Shown: positions 7,946 to 16,131 of the stretch, piece after piece
Numbering within the stretch: the stretch's first letter is position 1
How the letters are laid out: each line of letters starts with the position of its first letter
Source: Gammaproteobacteria bacterium HGW-Gammaproteobacteria-1
GTDB taxonomy: Bacteria; Pseudomonadota; Gammaproteobacteria; Thiohalomonadales; Thiohalomonadaceae
Assembly: GCA_002840095.1 (NCBI GenBank)
Contig: PGZL01000013.1
Location: 62,001-126,000, forward strand
Length of the DNA stretch: 64,000 nucleotides
Direction: 5' to 3'
The notes under the pieces: model-generated
Seen by the model: the letters and a program-made list of their open reading frames with translations, nothing else
Told to the model about the DNA's origin: nothing
The model's database searches: none
Position numbers and translations under genes: made by a program

Positions 7946-8872
7946 ATGCTCACCGATCTGCAAGCCCGGGCCGCCCAGGCCATCGTCAACGTCTTCGAAA
8001 CCGGCACGCCCCAGGGCGATTACGGCCGGGTCACCCTGCTGGCCGGCGACACCGGCCATCTCACCTACGGCCGCTCCCAGACCACCCTGGCCAGCGGCAA
8101 CCTGTACCTGCTGGTCAAGGCCTATTGCGCCGCCGCGGGCGCCGAGTACGCCGAGGAACTGGCGGGCTACCTGGCACGCCTCGCCGACTGCGACCTGAGC
8201 CTGGACCAGAACACGTCGCTGCGCCGCCTGTTGCGCGATGCCGGCCGCGATCCGGTGATGCAGGCGGTGCAGGACGGGTTCTTCGATCGGGTCTACTGGG
8301 CCCCCGCCGCACAGGCGGCGGCCGCACTCGGCATCGACCTGGCCCTCGGCGTGGGGGTGGTTTACGACAGTTTCATCCACGGCGCGTGGCCGACCATGCG
8401 CGACCGCACCGCGGCAAGGCACGGCGATGTCGCCGCCCTGGGCGCCGCGGCCTGGGTCGGGCGCTATGTCGAGGAGCGGCGCGACTGGCTGGCGAACCAC
8501 CCCAACCCGTTGCTGAACAACACGGTCTACCGCATGGACGGCTTCCGCAGCCTGATGGCGGAAAACCGCTGGGATCTGGCCCCGCCCTTCACCGTGCGCG
8601 GCGTCGTCATCGACGAATGGAGCCTCACGGCCCGGCCGACGCCCCGGGCCGACGACCGCGCACCGCGCCTGCTCCGCCTCGCCGCGCCCTACCTGGAAGG
8701 GGACGACGTGCGCGCCCTGCAGCAGGCGCTCAAGGCCGCCGGCTACGGGGTAGCAGTCGACGGCGTCTACGGCCCGGGCACCGAAGCCGCGGTGCGTGCG
8801 TTGCAGGCCGCCCTGGGGCTGGGCGTCGACGGCATCGTCGGCCAGGCCACGCGCACGGCCCTGGGGTTGTAG
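7946..8872 (+). CDS. GH46 chitosanase fused to a C-terminal peptidoglycan-binding domain
   Basis: A 308-residue protein. Residues 1-215 carry the GH46 signature: Glu18 in NVFETGTP (proton donor) and Asp35 in AGDTGHLTYG (base), with VVYDSFIHG and NPLLNNTVYRMDGFR further on. Residues about 245-308 form a PG_binding_1 repeat (EGDDVRALQQALKAAGY ... GTEAAVRALQAALGL). GH46 enzymes hydrolyse beta-1,4 bonds of chitosan. No signal peptide precedes the domain; the ATG has AAAGGG upstream and no better upstream start was seen. Export would need a non-Sec route or lysis. Its 3' end faces the SGNH hydrolase 11 bp away. Confidence 0.85.
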   Translation: MLTDLQARAAQAIVNVFETGTPQGDYGRVTLLAGDTGHLTYGRSQTTLASGNLYLLVKAYCAAAGAEYAEELAGYLARLADCDLSLDQNTSLRRLLRDAGRDPVMQAVQDGFFDRVYWAPAAQAAAALGIDLALGVGVVYDSFIHGAWPTMRDRTAARHGDVAALGAAAWVGRYVEERRDWLANHPNPLLNNTVYRMDGFRSLMAENRWDLAPPFTVRGVVIDEWSLTARPTPRADDRAPRLLRLAAPYLEGDDVRALQQALKAAGYGVAVDGVYGPGTEAAVRALQAALGLGVDGIVGQATRTALGL

Positions 8873-8883
8873 GCGCGCCCTGC

Positions 8884-9735
8884 CTACGGCACCAGGGAGC
8901 GTATCAGCGGATTGATGTGCCGCCCGGTGAGCTTCCTGTAGCCCGTGGCCGAGGGATGCATTTCATCGCGCCAGTCGCCGTCGATGCGCCGGTAGTCGGG
9001 CGACACGATGGCCAGGGTGCCGCGGGTGTCGGCGACGTGGAAGTTGTCCGCCTCGGCGGCCAGGCCCTGGAGCATGGCGGCCATCTCGTCGAGCAGTATC
9101 CACAGTGAAGCCTTCTGCATTTCCGGATCGAGGATGCCGCGCTCCTGGTACTTGGGCAGGATCCAGGCGCGTTTGGCCACCGGGAAGCCGAGTATGGTGG
9201 GCGGCTGATCGCGCGGCACCACGTAGTCGTAGGTCTGCACCACAATGGGCGTGGCGCGGTTGATCGCGCTCTCGTCGCGCAGCGCGATGTAGCGCTGGAA
9301 ATAGCTCTTCAACTCCGCCAGCTTCTCCTCCAGCGCGGCACGATCGACGTAGTCCTCCGGATTGCTGGAAGGCGAGCCCGGATTCCTGATCGCGGCATTG
9401 AAGATCCAGCCCACGAGATCGTTGCCGCCGCCCACCAGGAACAGCACGTCCCACTTGTAGCCCCAGCGATCGTCGTGAATCAATTTCTTGAACAGTTCGT
9501 ACTGCCTGCCCTGGCACATCTCGATCATCTGGTCGCCCATCCACGCCAGGTTCAGCACCACCGTCATCTCCTCCGGCACCTCGACGAAGCAGGCGAGATT
9601 GCCGGTGGTCGGCAAGGGATAGGAGGCCCAGGAATCGCCCTCCACCAGGATGCGTTTTTCGCCGGGGAAGCCCTCGACGACCAGGGCGTCGTAGAGATTG
9701 GGCAAATCGACGGCAGAGAGATAGCGTGCGGCCAT
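8884..9735 (-). CDS. SGNH/GDSL-type hydrolase
   Basis: A 283-residue protein with all SGNH blocks: block I EGDSWASY with the serine nucleophile near residue 35, a GGGNDL block (Gly/Asn oxyanion hole), and the C-terminal DEMHPSATGY carrying the Asp-His pair. Such enzymes are esterases or acyl hydrolases, often on polysaccharides or lipids. No signal peptide is visible. AAGGAG precedes the ATG. It is convergent with the GH46 chitosanase, and both lack Sec signals, which may mean a shared context or export route. Substrate unknown. Confidence 0.85.
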   Translation of the reverse strand: MAARYLSAVDLPNLYDALVVEGFPGEKRILVEGDSWASYPLPTTGNLACFVEVPEEMTVVLNLAWMGDQMIEMCQGRQYELFKKLIHDDRWGYKWDVLFLVGGGNDLVGWIFNAAIRNPGSPSSNPEDYVDRAALEEKLAELKSYFQRYIALRDESAINRATPIVVQTYDYVVPRDQPPTILGFPVAKRAWILPKYQERGILDPEMQKASLWILLDEMAAMLQGLAAEADNFHVADTRGTLAIVSPDYRRIDGDWRDEMHPSATGYRKLTGRHINPLIRSLVP

Positions 9736-9831
9736 GGGTCACTCCTTCGACAGCGGATATCGGTTCTGGATTAATGCACCGCCAGGAGCTAACAATAAAC
9801 CTGGGCATCGGGTTTTCACAGCGGGGGGCAT

Positions 9832-11415
9832 ATGGCTGACTGGCAACAGGTCTGCGCGGCGGCGTCCCTGGAAGAGGACGTCGGCAGCGAGTGCTGGGTG
9901 AAGGGCCGGCCCATCGCCCTGTTTCTCCATCAGGGCACGGTCTATGCCGTGCAGGATCGCTGTCCCCACCACGAGGGCCAGCTCTCCCGGGGCAAGGTCG
10001 TCGGCGGCGACGCGGTCTGTCCGCTGCACGGCTGGAACTTCGATCTCAAGACCGGCATCTCCCCCTACAACCCCCACGACCGCATCGACACCTATCCGGT
10101 GAAGGTGGAACAGGGCCATGTGTGGATCGACGCCGACGCGGTGGAGGCGCTGCCCGAATCCACCTTCGACGGCTATCAGGGGCGCGTGCGCCGCTGGGCC
10201 GACGACGCGCGCGGCAAGAAGGAAATTCGCAAGCTAGCCGCGGGCAAGCTGACCATGACCGTGGCCATGGGCGCGGAACCCGAGCCGCTGTCCCGCCTGG
10301 TCGACTTCGATCACTTCCATCTCTCCGCCGCGCAACTGGCGCGCCTGCCCAGGCTGAAGGACGAACCGGTTTCGGTCGCCACCGTCATCGGCCGCGGCGC
10401 CGGCCGGCCCCTGCACCTCGCCCTGCCCGCCTACGTCTCGCACATGTCCTTCGGCGCCCTGTCCAACACCGCCAAGCAATCCCTCGCCCGCGGCAGCCGC
10501 CTCGGCGGCACCCTCATCGCCTCCGGCGAGGGCGGCATGCTGCCCGTCGAACGGGACGAGGCCGCGCTCTACATCCTGGAAATGGCCAGCGGCTACTTCG
10601 GCTGGAACGAGAAGACACAACAGCGCGCCGACGCCTTCGAGATCAAGATCGGCCAGTCGGCCAAACCAGGCATGGGCGGCGAACTGCCGGGCAAGAAAGT
10701 AACCAAAGAGATCGCTGCGGTGCGCGGACTCAAGCCCGGCGAGGCCGCCATCTCACCGGCGCGCTTTCCCGATCTCGACGATCTGGAAGCGCTGCACCGG
10801 CGCATCCTCGAACTGCGCGAACGCTATCCGGACAAACCCATCGGCGTGAAATTCGTCGCCAACGACGTCGATGCCGATCTGGAAGCCGCGCTAAGCCTGG
10901 AACCCGACTTCATCACCCTCGACGGCTTCGGCGGCGGCACCGGCGCCGCCCCCGCCGCCATCCGCGACCACTTCGGCATGCCCATCGTCATGGCCCTGCC
11001 CCGCGCGCGCCGCCGCATCGACCGCCACAACCACGAACACCCCGAACGCCCGGTCACCCTCGTCGCCACCGGCGGCATCCGCACCCCCGCCGACATCGCC
11101 AAGGCCATCGCCCTCGGCGCCGACGTCTGCGCCCTCGCCACCGCCGCCCTCTTCGCCCTTGGCTGCGAGTACTACCGCGCCTGCAACACCGATAACTGCC
11201 CCACCGGTGTCACCACCCAAAACCCCGAACTCGCCGGCCGCATCGACGTCGACACCGGCGCCAAGCGCGTCGGGACGTTCTTTCAATCAACTGCTCAGGT
11301 ACTGGAGATGTATCTACGCGCCATGGGCCTGGATGACATCGGGCAGCTCGGTCACGAGCATCTGATCCCGCTGACCGGCGAAGCGGAGCGGATCCTGCAA
11401 GGGCCTCACGCCTGA
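9832..11415 (+). CDS. Rieske ferredoxin - FMN-binding glutamate synthase domain fusion
   Basis: A 527-residue protein. Residues 1-105 are a Rieske [2Fe-2S] domain with the C-x-H and C-x2-H pairs (C44/H46 and C63/H66). Residues about 150-510 are a GltB-type FMN domain: VSHMSFGALSNTAKQSLARG, ASGEGGMLP, KPGMGGELPGKKV, FGGGTGAAP, TGGIRTPADIAKAIALGAD, and the 3Fe-4S cysteines in CEYYRACNTDNCPTG. The glutaminase domain is absent. It resembles the FMN-binding glutamate synthase family with a Rieske electron donor attached. The product need not be glutamate. It is divergent from the SGNH gene. Confidence 0.88.
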   Translation: MADWQQVCAAASLEEDVGSECWVKGRPIALFLHQGTVYAVQDRCPHHEGQLSRGKVVGGDAVCPLHGWNFDLKTGISPYNPHDRIDTYPVKVEQGHVWIDADAVEALPESTFDGYQGRVRRWADDARGKKEIRKLAAGKLTMTVAMGAEPEPLSRLVDFDHFHLSAAQLARLPRLKDEPVSVATVIGRGAGRPLHLALPAYVSHMSFGALSNTAKQSLARGSRLGGTLIASGEGGMLPVERDEAALYILEMASGYFGWNEKTQQRADAFEIKIGQSAKPGMGGELPGKKVTKEIAAVRGLKPGEAAISPARFPDLDDLEALHRRILELRERYPDKPIGVKFVANDVDADLEAALSLEPDFITLDGFGGGTGAAPAAIRDHFGMPIVMALPRARRRIDRHNHEHPERPVTLVATGGIRTPADIAKAIALGADVCALATAALFALGCEYYRACNTDNCPTGVTTQNPELAGRIDVDTGAKRVGTFFQSTAQVLEMYLRAMGLDDIGQLGHEHLIPLTGEAERILQGPHA

Positions 11416-11456
11416 CCGCTATTACCCGGGCCGGTAGCTCACCTGCCATTGCCATC

Positions 11457-11558
11457 TACACGCTAAAGCGTGTCAACCTATTTATACACGGATAAGCGCG
11501 TAATATTGCGAGTACACGGATAAACGTGTATACAGGCATATACACGCTTATCCGTGTA
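11457..11558 (+). promoter_or_regulatory. hipBA promoter with four operators at an exact 28-bp pitch
   Basis: Four palindromes of form TACACGNNNNNNCGTGTA start at 11457, 11485, 11513 and 11541; all centres are exactly 28 bp apart. The first and second are imperfect at the outer bases; the third and fourth are perfect in the six-base arms. A sigma70-like promoter TTGCGA (11506-11511) / TATACA (11529-11534), spacing 17, brackets the third site, and the fourth covers the expected transcription start. HipB binding here would repress hipBA. Confidence 0.8.
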
Positions 11559-11582
11559 TCTACTTCTGCATAGAGGGCCGCG

Positions 11583-11843
11583 ATGCTTATCCATTCCCCC
11601 AACGACCTGGCCCAGTACTACCGGGACCAGCGCAAGCAAAACGGTGTTTCGCAAACAGCCATCGCCGAAGAAATCTCCGTCCGGCAAGACACCGTCTCCA
11701 AGTTCGAGCTCAAGCCCGACAACGTCCGGCTCGAAACCCTGTTCCGCCTGCTCGCAGCACTGGACCTGGAGCTGCATGTCGTGCCCAAAGGCACACCAGA
11801 CCCGGCCGCCGGAAACGCCAGCCAGTGGGCCGAGCCGTGGTAA
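11583..11843 (+). CDS. hipB: HipB-type XRE antitoxin and repressor
   Basis: An 86-residue protein with one XRE helix-turn-helix at residues about 10-60 (LAQYYRDQRKQNGVSQTAIAEEISVRQDTVSKFE). The C-terminal tail ends in Trp (SQWAEPW), as in E. coli HipB, whose C-terminal tryptophan region contacts HipA and serves in degradation. It lies directly downstream of the four operators and overlaps hipA by 19 bp. It should dimerise on the operators and neutralise HipA. Confidence 0.9.
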   Translation: MLIHSPNDLAQYYRDQRKQNGVSQTAIAEEISVRQDTVSKFELKPDNVRLETLFRLLAALDLELHVVPKGTPDPAAGNASQWAEPW

Positions 11844-13168
11844 GCAAGGCGAAGACGCTGGGCGTCTGGATGAACGGCATTCAGGTGGGCGAGCTCAGCA
11901 TGAGCGCCGCGGGCAGCCTGGCGTTTGACTACCACCCGGATTGGCTGACGACACCGGGCGCGCGCCCGATCTCCCTCTCCATGCCGCTGCGTCATCAACC
12001 TTACAGCGGCCAGGTCGCCTACAACTTCTTCGACAACCTGCTGCCCGACAACAAGCAGATTCGCGACCGCATCCAGGCCCGCTTCAAGGCGCCGACCTCG
12101 CATCCCTTCGACCTGCTCGCCGCCATTGGCATGGATTGCGTCGGTGCCGTACAGATCGTGCCGGCGGACGAAATACCGCCCGATGTGCGCCGCATTGAAG
12201 GCGAAGGCCTGAGCGATGCGCAGATCGCGCACATCCTGCAAAGCTACCGCACCGCGCCGCTCGGCATGGATGCCGGGGAAAATGAGTACTTCAGAGTTTC
12301 CATCGCCGGCGCACAGGAAAAGACCGCCCTGCTCCGGCACGATGACACTTGGCAACGCCCGTGGGGAACGACGCCGACCACCCACATCCTCAAACTGCCC
12401 ATCGGCAAAATTGAACACACCGGGATGGATCTCAGCGACAGCTGCGAGAACGAATGGCTGTGCCTGAAGATCGCCGCGGCCTTCGGCCTGCCGGTTTGTC
12501 ATGCCGAGGTGGCCGCCTTCGACGGTACCAAGGCGCTGGTAGTGGAGCGCTTCGATCGAAAGCTTGGCGACGACTGGATCATGCGCCTGCCCCAGGAGGA
12601 CATGTGCCAGGCCCTCGGCACCTCGCCCAACATCAAGTACGAAAGCGACGGCGGCCCCGGCATCGAAGCGATCATGCGACTCTTGCGGCAATCGCGGGAC
12701 GCGAGCGCCGATCAGGCGCTGTTCTTCAAGGCCCAGGTACTGTTCTGGCTGCTCGCCGCCATCGACGGCCACGCCAAAAATTTCAGCATATTCATCGAGC
12801 CCGAGGGCCGCTTCCGCATGACGCCGCTCTACGACATCATGTCGGCCCACCCGTTGATTGCAAAGAAACAGCTCCAAGCCAGGAAAATAAAAATGGCCAT
12901 GGCACTCAGCGGCGACAACCGCCACTACCTGTGGCACACCATCTACCCGCGGCACTTCATCAGCACGGCGCAGCAGGTGGGCTTCAATGTCAAAACGGCA
13001 CGAAGCCTGTTCCGCGAAATGATGGATAGGGTAGACCCGGTGATTTCCCACGTGGAGGCACAGCTGCCTGATGGGTTCCCCGCAGCTATTGCGGGATCAA
13101 TTCTGGCGGGGATGAAGAAACAGCGCGACCGGTATTCGGGGCTAAACGACTTAACCGGAAAGCCCTGA
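11825..13168 (+). CDS. hipA: HipA serine/threonine kinase toxin
   Basis: A 447-residue full-length HipA. Key sites are present: Ser159 in the SIAGAQEK loop (equivalent of the autophosphorylated Ser150), Lys190 in THILKLP, Asp314 in AIDGHAKNFS (catalytic) and Asp337 in PLYDIMSA (metal). E. coli HipA phosphorylates GltX and halts translation, producing persistence; that target is inferred here. Nothing suggests inactivation. Its 3' end runs antisense into a truncated nucleotidyltransferase gene, which marks the boundary of the hipBA insertion. Confidence 0.92.
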   Translation: MGRAVVSKAKTLGVWMNGIQVGELSMSAAGSLAFDYHPDWLTTPGARPISLSMPLRHQPYSGQVAYNFFDNLLPDNKQIRDRIQARFKAPTSHPFDLLAAIGMDCVGAVQIVPADEIPPDVRRIEGEGLSDAQIAHILQSYRTAPLGMDAGENEYFRVSIAGAQEKTALLRHDDTWQRPWGTTPTTHILKLPIGKIEHTGMDLSDSCENEWLCLKIAAAFGLPVCHAEVAAFDGTKALVVERFDRKLGDDWIMRLPQEDMCQALGTSPNIKYESDGGPGIEAIMRLLRQSRDASADQALFFKAQVLFWLLAAIDGHAKNFSIFIEPEGRFRMTPLYDIMSAHPLIAKKQLQARKIKMAMALSGDNRHYLWHTIYPRHFISTAQQVGFNVKTARSLFREMMDRVDPVISHVEAQLPDGFPAAIAGSILAGMKKQRDRYSGLNDLTGKP

Positions 13169-13376
13169 TCGGGCCGCGAAAAACGGAAACCGTGGTACGT
13201 CCATTATTCGTCATGGCGTCCACATCCCGGGTCTCGCGTATCGGCGGTGCCGCAGGATCGGTGATCAACAAGCCTGTCGCACAACCACCCAGAAACACCA
13301 TCTCGTCCGCCAGAGCACCCAAACGCTCGACGGCCAACACCAGAACCTCAAGATTCGGATTCTGCATCCTTGCCAT
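13086..13376 (-). pseudogene. N-terminal stub of an AbiEii-like nucleotidyltransferase
   Basis: The first 55 or so codons (13212-13376) encode MVFLGGCATGLLITDPAAPPIRETRDVDAM-type sequence (residues about 26-55), which is the N-terminus of nucleotidyltransferase-like toxins of the AbiEii/AbiGii group. The DVDAM metal motif is the last family-like feature. The frame then runs antisense into hipA and stops at 13086, so the catalytic domain body is missing. Its ATG follows GGAGCACT inside the end of the upstream antitoxin-like gene, the usual coupled arrangement. Almost certainly non-functional. Confidence 0.7.
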
Positions 13377-13827
13377 AGTGCTCCAGCCTCTTCCTTAGCT
13401 CCTGTCGGGCGAACTCCCGCTCGCGCGCCTGCCCGCCGCGCAGACCGTCCACCAGCACCAGCAGCTCATACAAGAGCGGGTCGTTCTGCGCCGCCTTGGG
13501 CGCCGACTTGTAGAGAGGCGAAAACGCCATCCCCCTCATCCCGCCCTCCGGGTCCGGCCACACCGGCGGCGGCTCATCGTCGGGAACCACGACACCGTCC
13601 ATCGGCGGCGCGGCATGCGCCGTGGGGACACCGCGGGTCAGTCCGCCTCGATCGGGAACAAACACATACTGCATTCCATGCAGCAGAAATTCTTCCAAGC
13701 CACTGATATTAGGTCGGATTATGTCGCCTATACGCACCGCCAGACGGGCCGCCAACACACGCTTGGCCGCACCATGCACCTCCGACGGACTCATCGCCAG
13801 CTCTGCCGCCCCAGAAGGCCGTGTCAA
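13348..13827 (-). CDS. antitoxin-like protein paired with the truncated nucleotidyltransferase; N-terminus damaged
   Basis: A frame of up to 159 residues. LAMSPSEVHGAAKRVLAARL is a helix-turn-helix segment, followed by GLEEFLLHGMQYVFVPDRGGLTRGVPTA, PPPVWPDPEGGMRGMAFSPLY and a charged C-terminal helix. I know this arrangement as the gene immediately upstream of AbiEii-like nucleotidyltransferases. The only in-frame starts are TTG (13827) or ATG (13791), and the region upstream has stops where the first helices of the winged helix should be. The gene is probably a decayed relic, and the partner toxin is also truncated. Confidence 0.55.
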   Translation of the reverse strand: MTRPSGAAELAMSPSEVHGAAKRVLAARLAVRIGDIIRPNISGLEEFLLHGMQYVFVPDRGGLTRGVPTAHAAPPMDGVVVPDDEPPPVWPDPEGGMRGMAFSPLYKSAPKAAQNDPLLYELLVLVDGLRGGQAREREFARQELRKRLEHYGKDAESES

Positions 13828-13979
13828 GGCAAGTCCGACATACCTGCTTGAACGCCTTCGGGTTTATTCAGAAAACTGCCGTGTGCTTCCGAGGTTCCAC
13901 ACCCCGCCCGAAAAGGATGCTTATGCTCCCTGTACGCCCTACAATCAGGACCGGCTCGCACACATCAAGGAGGATCGCC

Positions 13980-14099
13980 GTGTCGTTCATCCCGCATCTA
14001 TCCAGTTCCCCCACGCTATCCATCGCCGTCGGCGAGGGCGCCCCCAACAACCCCGCCGAAGTCAAGCTGATCAAGGCGCTGTTTGCAGATCATGGTTAA
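13980..14099 (+). pseudogene. N-terminal stub of a putative peptidoglycan-binding/lysozyme-like gene
   Basis: A 39-codon frame starting at a GTG with a very strong ribosome site (AAGGAGGA). The peptide SIAVGEGAPNNPAEVKLIKALF matches the start of the first repeat in peptidoglycan-binding or phage-type hydrolase proteins (S-V-G-x-G-G-x-N-x-P-x-D-V-x-x-V-Q-x-L). The frame ends at 14099, just after the next gene's start at 14092. It looks like a 3'-truncated gene whose translation signals now sit ahead of an unrelated exported protein. Confidence 0.45.
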
Positions 14100-14565
14100 G
14101 ACGATAGCGACGTATATTCTGTTGATGGCCGCCATGAGCAGTACGACTTACGGCTCTGACAGCGAAAGATATCCGGTATCGCTGCTTGCGCGCGAGGTGA
14201 AAGCAGAGTGGGTCGGCGATGTTCTCTTTCGGTACGTGGTGTTTTCCCCAGTATCCGATTATCCATGCATTCGTCTTGAGACCTTGACGAAAGGTTTTGA
14301 GAGCCAACTGATCGATCGATTGGACGTGTGTGAGATTCGGATAAACAACCAGATGATCGACCTGAGGAGGGAAGATCTTGTGGGCGCATATCTTGGTGAT
14401 TTTCGGATAGGTAAAAATGTATTTCAATTTACTGCCGACATCACACTGGGCGGCCCTGGACAGATATCCCATTACATGGCCTGTGATGTCGCTATCGGGG
14501 ACAACGGAGGGATTTCGAAACCTCAGTGCACGGAAACGCAGCCTTTGGAAAGAAATGCCGAATGA
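14092..14565 (+). CDS. small exported protein of unknown function
   Basis: A protein of about 157 residues with an N-terminal signal peptide (MVKTIATYILLMAAMSSTTYG) and a probable cleavage site near residue 21-22. The mature part is beta-rich and has four cysteines that could pair (DYPCIRLE, DVCEIRI, MACDVAIG, KPQCTET). Its ATG overlaps the preceding stub by eight bases, so translation is probably coupled. Base composition is lower in GC than the flanking core genes, consistent with acquired DNA. I do not recognise a family. Confidence 0.6.
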   Translation: MVKTIATYILLMAAMSSTTYGSDSERYPVSLLAREVKAEWVGDVLFRYVVFSPVSDYPCIRLETLTKGFESQLIDRLDVCEIRINNQMIDLRREDLVGAYLGDFRIGKNVFQFTADITLGGPGQISHYMACDVAIGDNGGISKPQCTETQPLERNAE

Positions 14566-14685
14566 ATGACTGAATGGGAAAGCAATACTATCTTCTCCGA
14601 CGAACAATTGCTGTTGAAAGCTGGATCAACCCATTCTGGGTTTGTTGATTGATTTGACATATAGCGCCGACTACGTGACCTGAAT

Positions 14686-15249
14686 ATGTGTTCCGAGTTC
14701 GTAACCAGGCATAGGGCGCCCCATGGGCGCCTTGTGGTGGCGGGCACAGCCCGCTCTATAACGGCTCTCTGCCTATTACTCATCCCCGCCCTTGGCGCCT
14801 GCGCGAGTTCTCCTGCGCAGCATCCAGTGGATGGCGCGCATGCCAATGAGAGCTTTGGGTGGCTGCATGGCAATTGCCTTGCGATAAAGAACCCCGGGAT
14901 AGAAAAGCATCGCGATTTGACACTGATCTTGCTCGACGATCCGCAATCCCTAGCGAAGGCAACCGTCCTTGGGAAAGCCGATTCCGGCGCAGAGTGTTTC
15001 GCTTTGCTCGAAGATCGACGAACGGTCAACGTCGCTGAAGGTTACTCCTTCTATTTAATCGATACTGACGCGCAGGCTAATCTCGGGATCGGCATGCTTG
15101 GCACGCTTGATGACATGCCCAAGTATACGTTTCACTATTGCACTACGATGGAAGGGGTCGCATTCAAGGTAAACGAAAAAGGCCGGGGGATTTGGAGGGG
15201 GTACTATTACCTGGGCTACGAATCTGAGGCGACATGCGAATCCGATTAG
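14686..15249 (+). CDS. putative lipoprotein of unknown function
   Basis: A 187-residue frame whose N-terminal part contains a hydrophobic stretch ending in a lipobox (LLLIPALGAC, Cys39), so the mature protein is probably lipidated. Residues 57-187 form a small globular domain with four cysteines (GNCLAIK, GAECFAL, HYCTTM, ATCESD). The true start is unclear: upstream codons are charged and a start nearer the hydrophobic core is possible. It lies 120 bp downstream of another Cys-rich exported protein and the two may form a pair. No family recognised. Confidence 0.55.
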   Translation: MCSEFVTRHRAPHGRLVVAGTARSITALCLLLIPALGACASSPAQHPVDGAHANESFGWLHGNCLAIKNPGIEKHRDLTLILLDDPQSLAKATVLGKADSGAECFALLEDRRTVNVAEGYSFYLIDTDAQANLGIGMLGTLDDMPKYTFHYCTTMEGVAFKVNEKGRGIWRGYYYLGYESEATCESD

Positions 15250-15554
15250 TGTGATCTATTCGGCCCGCCCCTGATTCAGGTCGAAGCATGCGAGGGTGTT
15301 CAGAGTATTGGTATAGGCCCAAACCCCGCCGTGCCCATGAATGCGTGAAAGCATCCTTCTTTCAATATCTTGCATAATGTATGCGCGCCATTTTTTTCAG
15401 GAAAACAATAGTGTTTTGCTGAAACTAACACAGCGCCGGACGCGGCTGCCGGGAGCCCTCGGCCAACTCCTAACCCGGACCCAGTTGCTCACGCGGACTG
15501 CCGGTGACCCACTAACAGGACACGGGCGGAGTGGCGGACTACCGCCCGCATACC
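15250..15554. other. non-coding gap; no gene recognised
   Basis: About 300 bp between the lipoprotein and a convergent XRE gene. I see no convincing coding frame, RNA or terminator. A short degenerate 18-bp direct repeat (CAACTCCTAACCCGGACC / CAGTTGCTCACGCGGACT, near 15461) is the only structure noticed. Confidence 0.4.
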
Positions 15555-15872
15555 TTATTTGACTCTGGTCGGCACACCAAGGCTCACATTCTCCCGCACC
15601 GTCGCTATGATGCGTTCGCCCAGCGTTGTGGCGTCCATCTCTACGGCCAAATCCACCGGCTCCACGTCAAACGCTATGGCCAGCTTTTCCAGGGTTTTGA
15701 TACTGATGTTTCTTTCGGCACGCTCGATGTCGCCCACAAATGAACGATCAAGCCCTGCCTCCTGCGCCAGGTCTTCCTGTGACCAGTTATGCAACAGGCG
15801 CCGGATGCGGACGTTCTCTGCTATCCGCATGCGCACAGGGCGCCTGTCTTCCCGCCCGTCGACGCCCGTCAT
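15555..15872 (-). CDS. XRE-family DNA-binding regulator
   Basis: A 105-residue protein; residues about 20-75 form an XRE domain (NVRIRRLLHNWSQEDLAQEA, then GLDRSFVGDIERAERN). The ERAERNISIKTLEKLA block resembles controller proteins of restriction-modification systems. The 30-residue C-terminal extension (TTLGERIIATVRENV) is unusual for such proteins and could be an oligomerisation helix. The start at 15872 (ATG, GGAAG upstream) is preferred over a longer frame because that extension is low-complexity Arg/Gly. Confidence 0.75.
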   Translation of the reverse strand: MTGVDGREDRRPVRMRIAENVRIRRLLHNWSQEDLAQEAGLDRSFVGDIERAERNISIKTLEKLAIAFDVEPVDLAVEMDATTLGERIIATVRENVSLGVPTRVK

Positions 15873-15900
15873 GTTGTCGCTTCCGTGATGTCTGGCTTTC

Positions 15901-16062
15901 TCATTGAGTGCCCCCCTCCTGCCGCCCCTGCTTCCGCTCCATCTCCTCCAGGGCCTCCCGCAACAGGCGGAGTATCCATAGAGCATCCGGGTCGGGCGAG
16001 CGCTCCCAGCGGGCGATAAGCGCCCTCATCTCCCCGGCCGGATCGTCCTTGTGCTCGTCCAT
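15901..16062 (-). CDS. 53-residue charged helical small protein
   Basis: A short frame from ATG at 16062 with GAGAGGTTGCTT upstream. It encodes MDEHKDDPAGEMRALIARW and then a long amphipathic helix rich in E/R (LRLLREALEEMERKQGRQE). It ends 28 bp before the XRE start on the same strand, so the two are likely co-transcribed, and it faces a second XRE gene across a 69-bp divergent intergenic region. It was outside any long frame and is supported by its start context and helix periodicity. Function unknown; an antitoxin or regulator accessory is possible. Confidence 0.5.
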   Translation of the reverse strand: MDEHKDDPAGEMRALIARWERSPDPDALWILRLLREALEEMERKQGRQEGGTQ

Positions 16063-16131
16063 AAGCAACCTCTCGAAAAATGACCCTCATAGGGCGTGGC
16101 CCCATCGGGATAGTACGCTTACTTTGGGCCC

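Noticed and set aside
11457-11558. A CRISPR leader or iteron origin
   Set aside because: The repeats are palindromic operators with a promoter between them and hipBA directly downstream; no replication gene is present.
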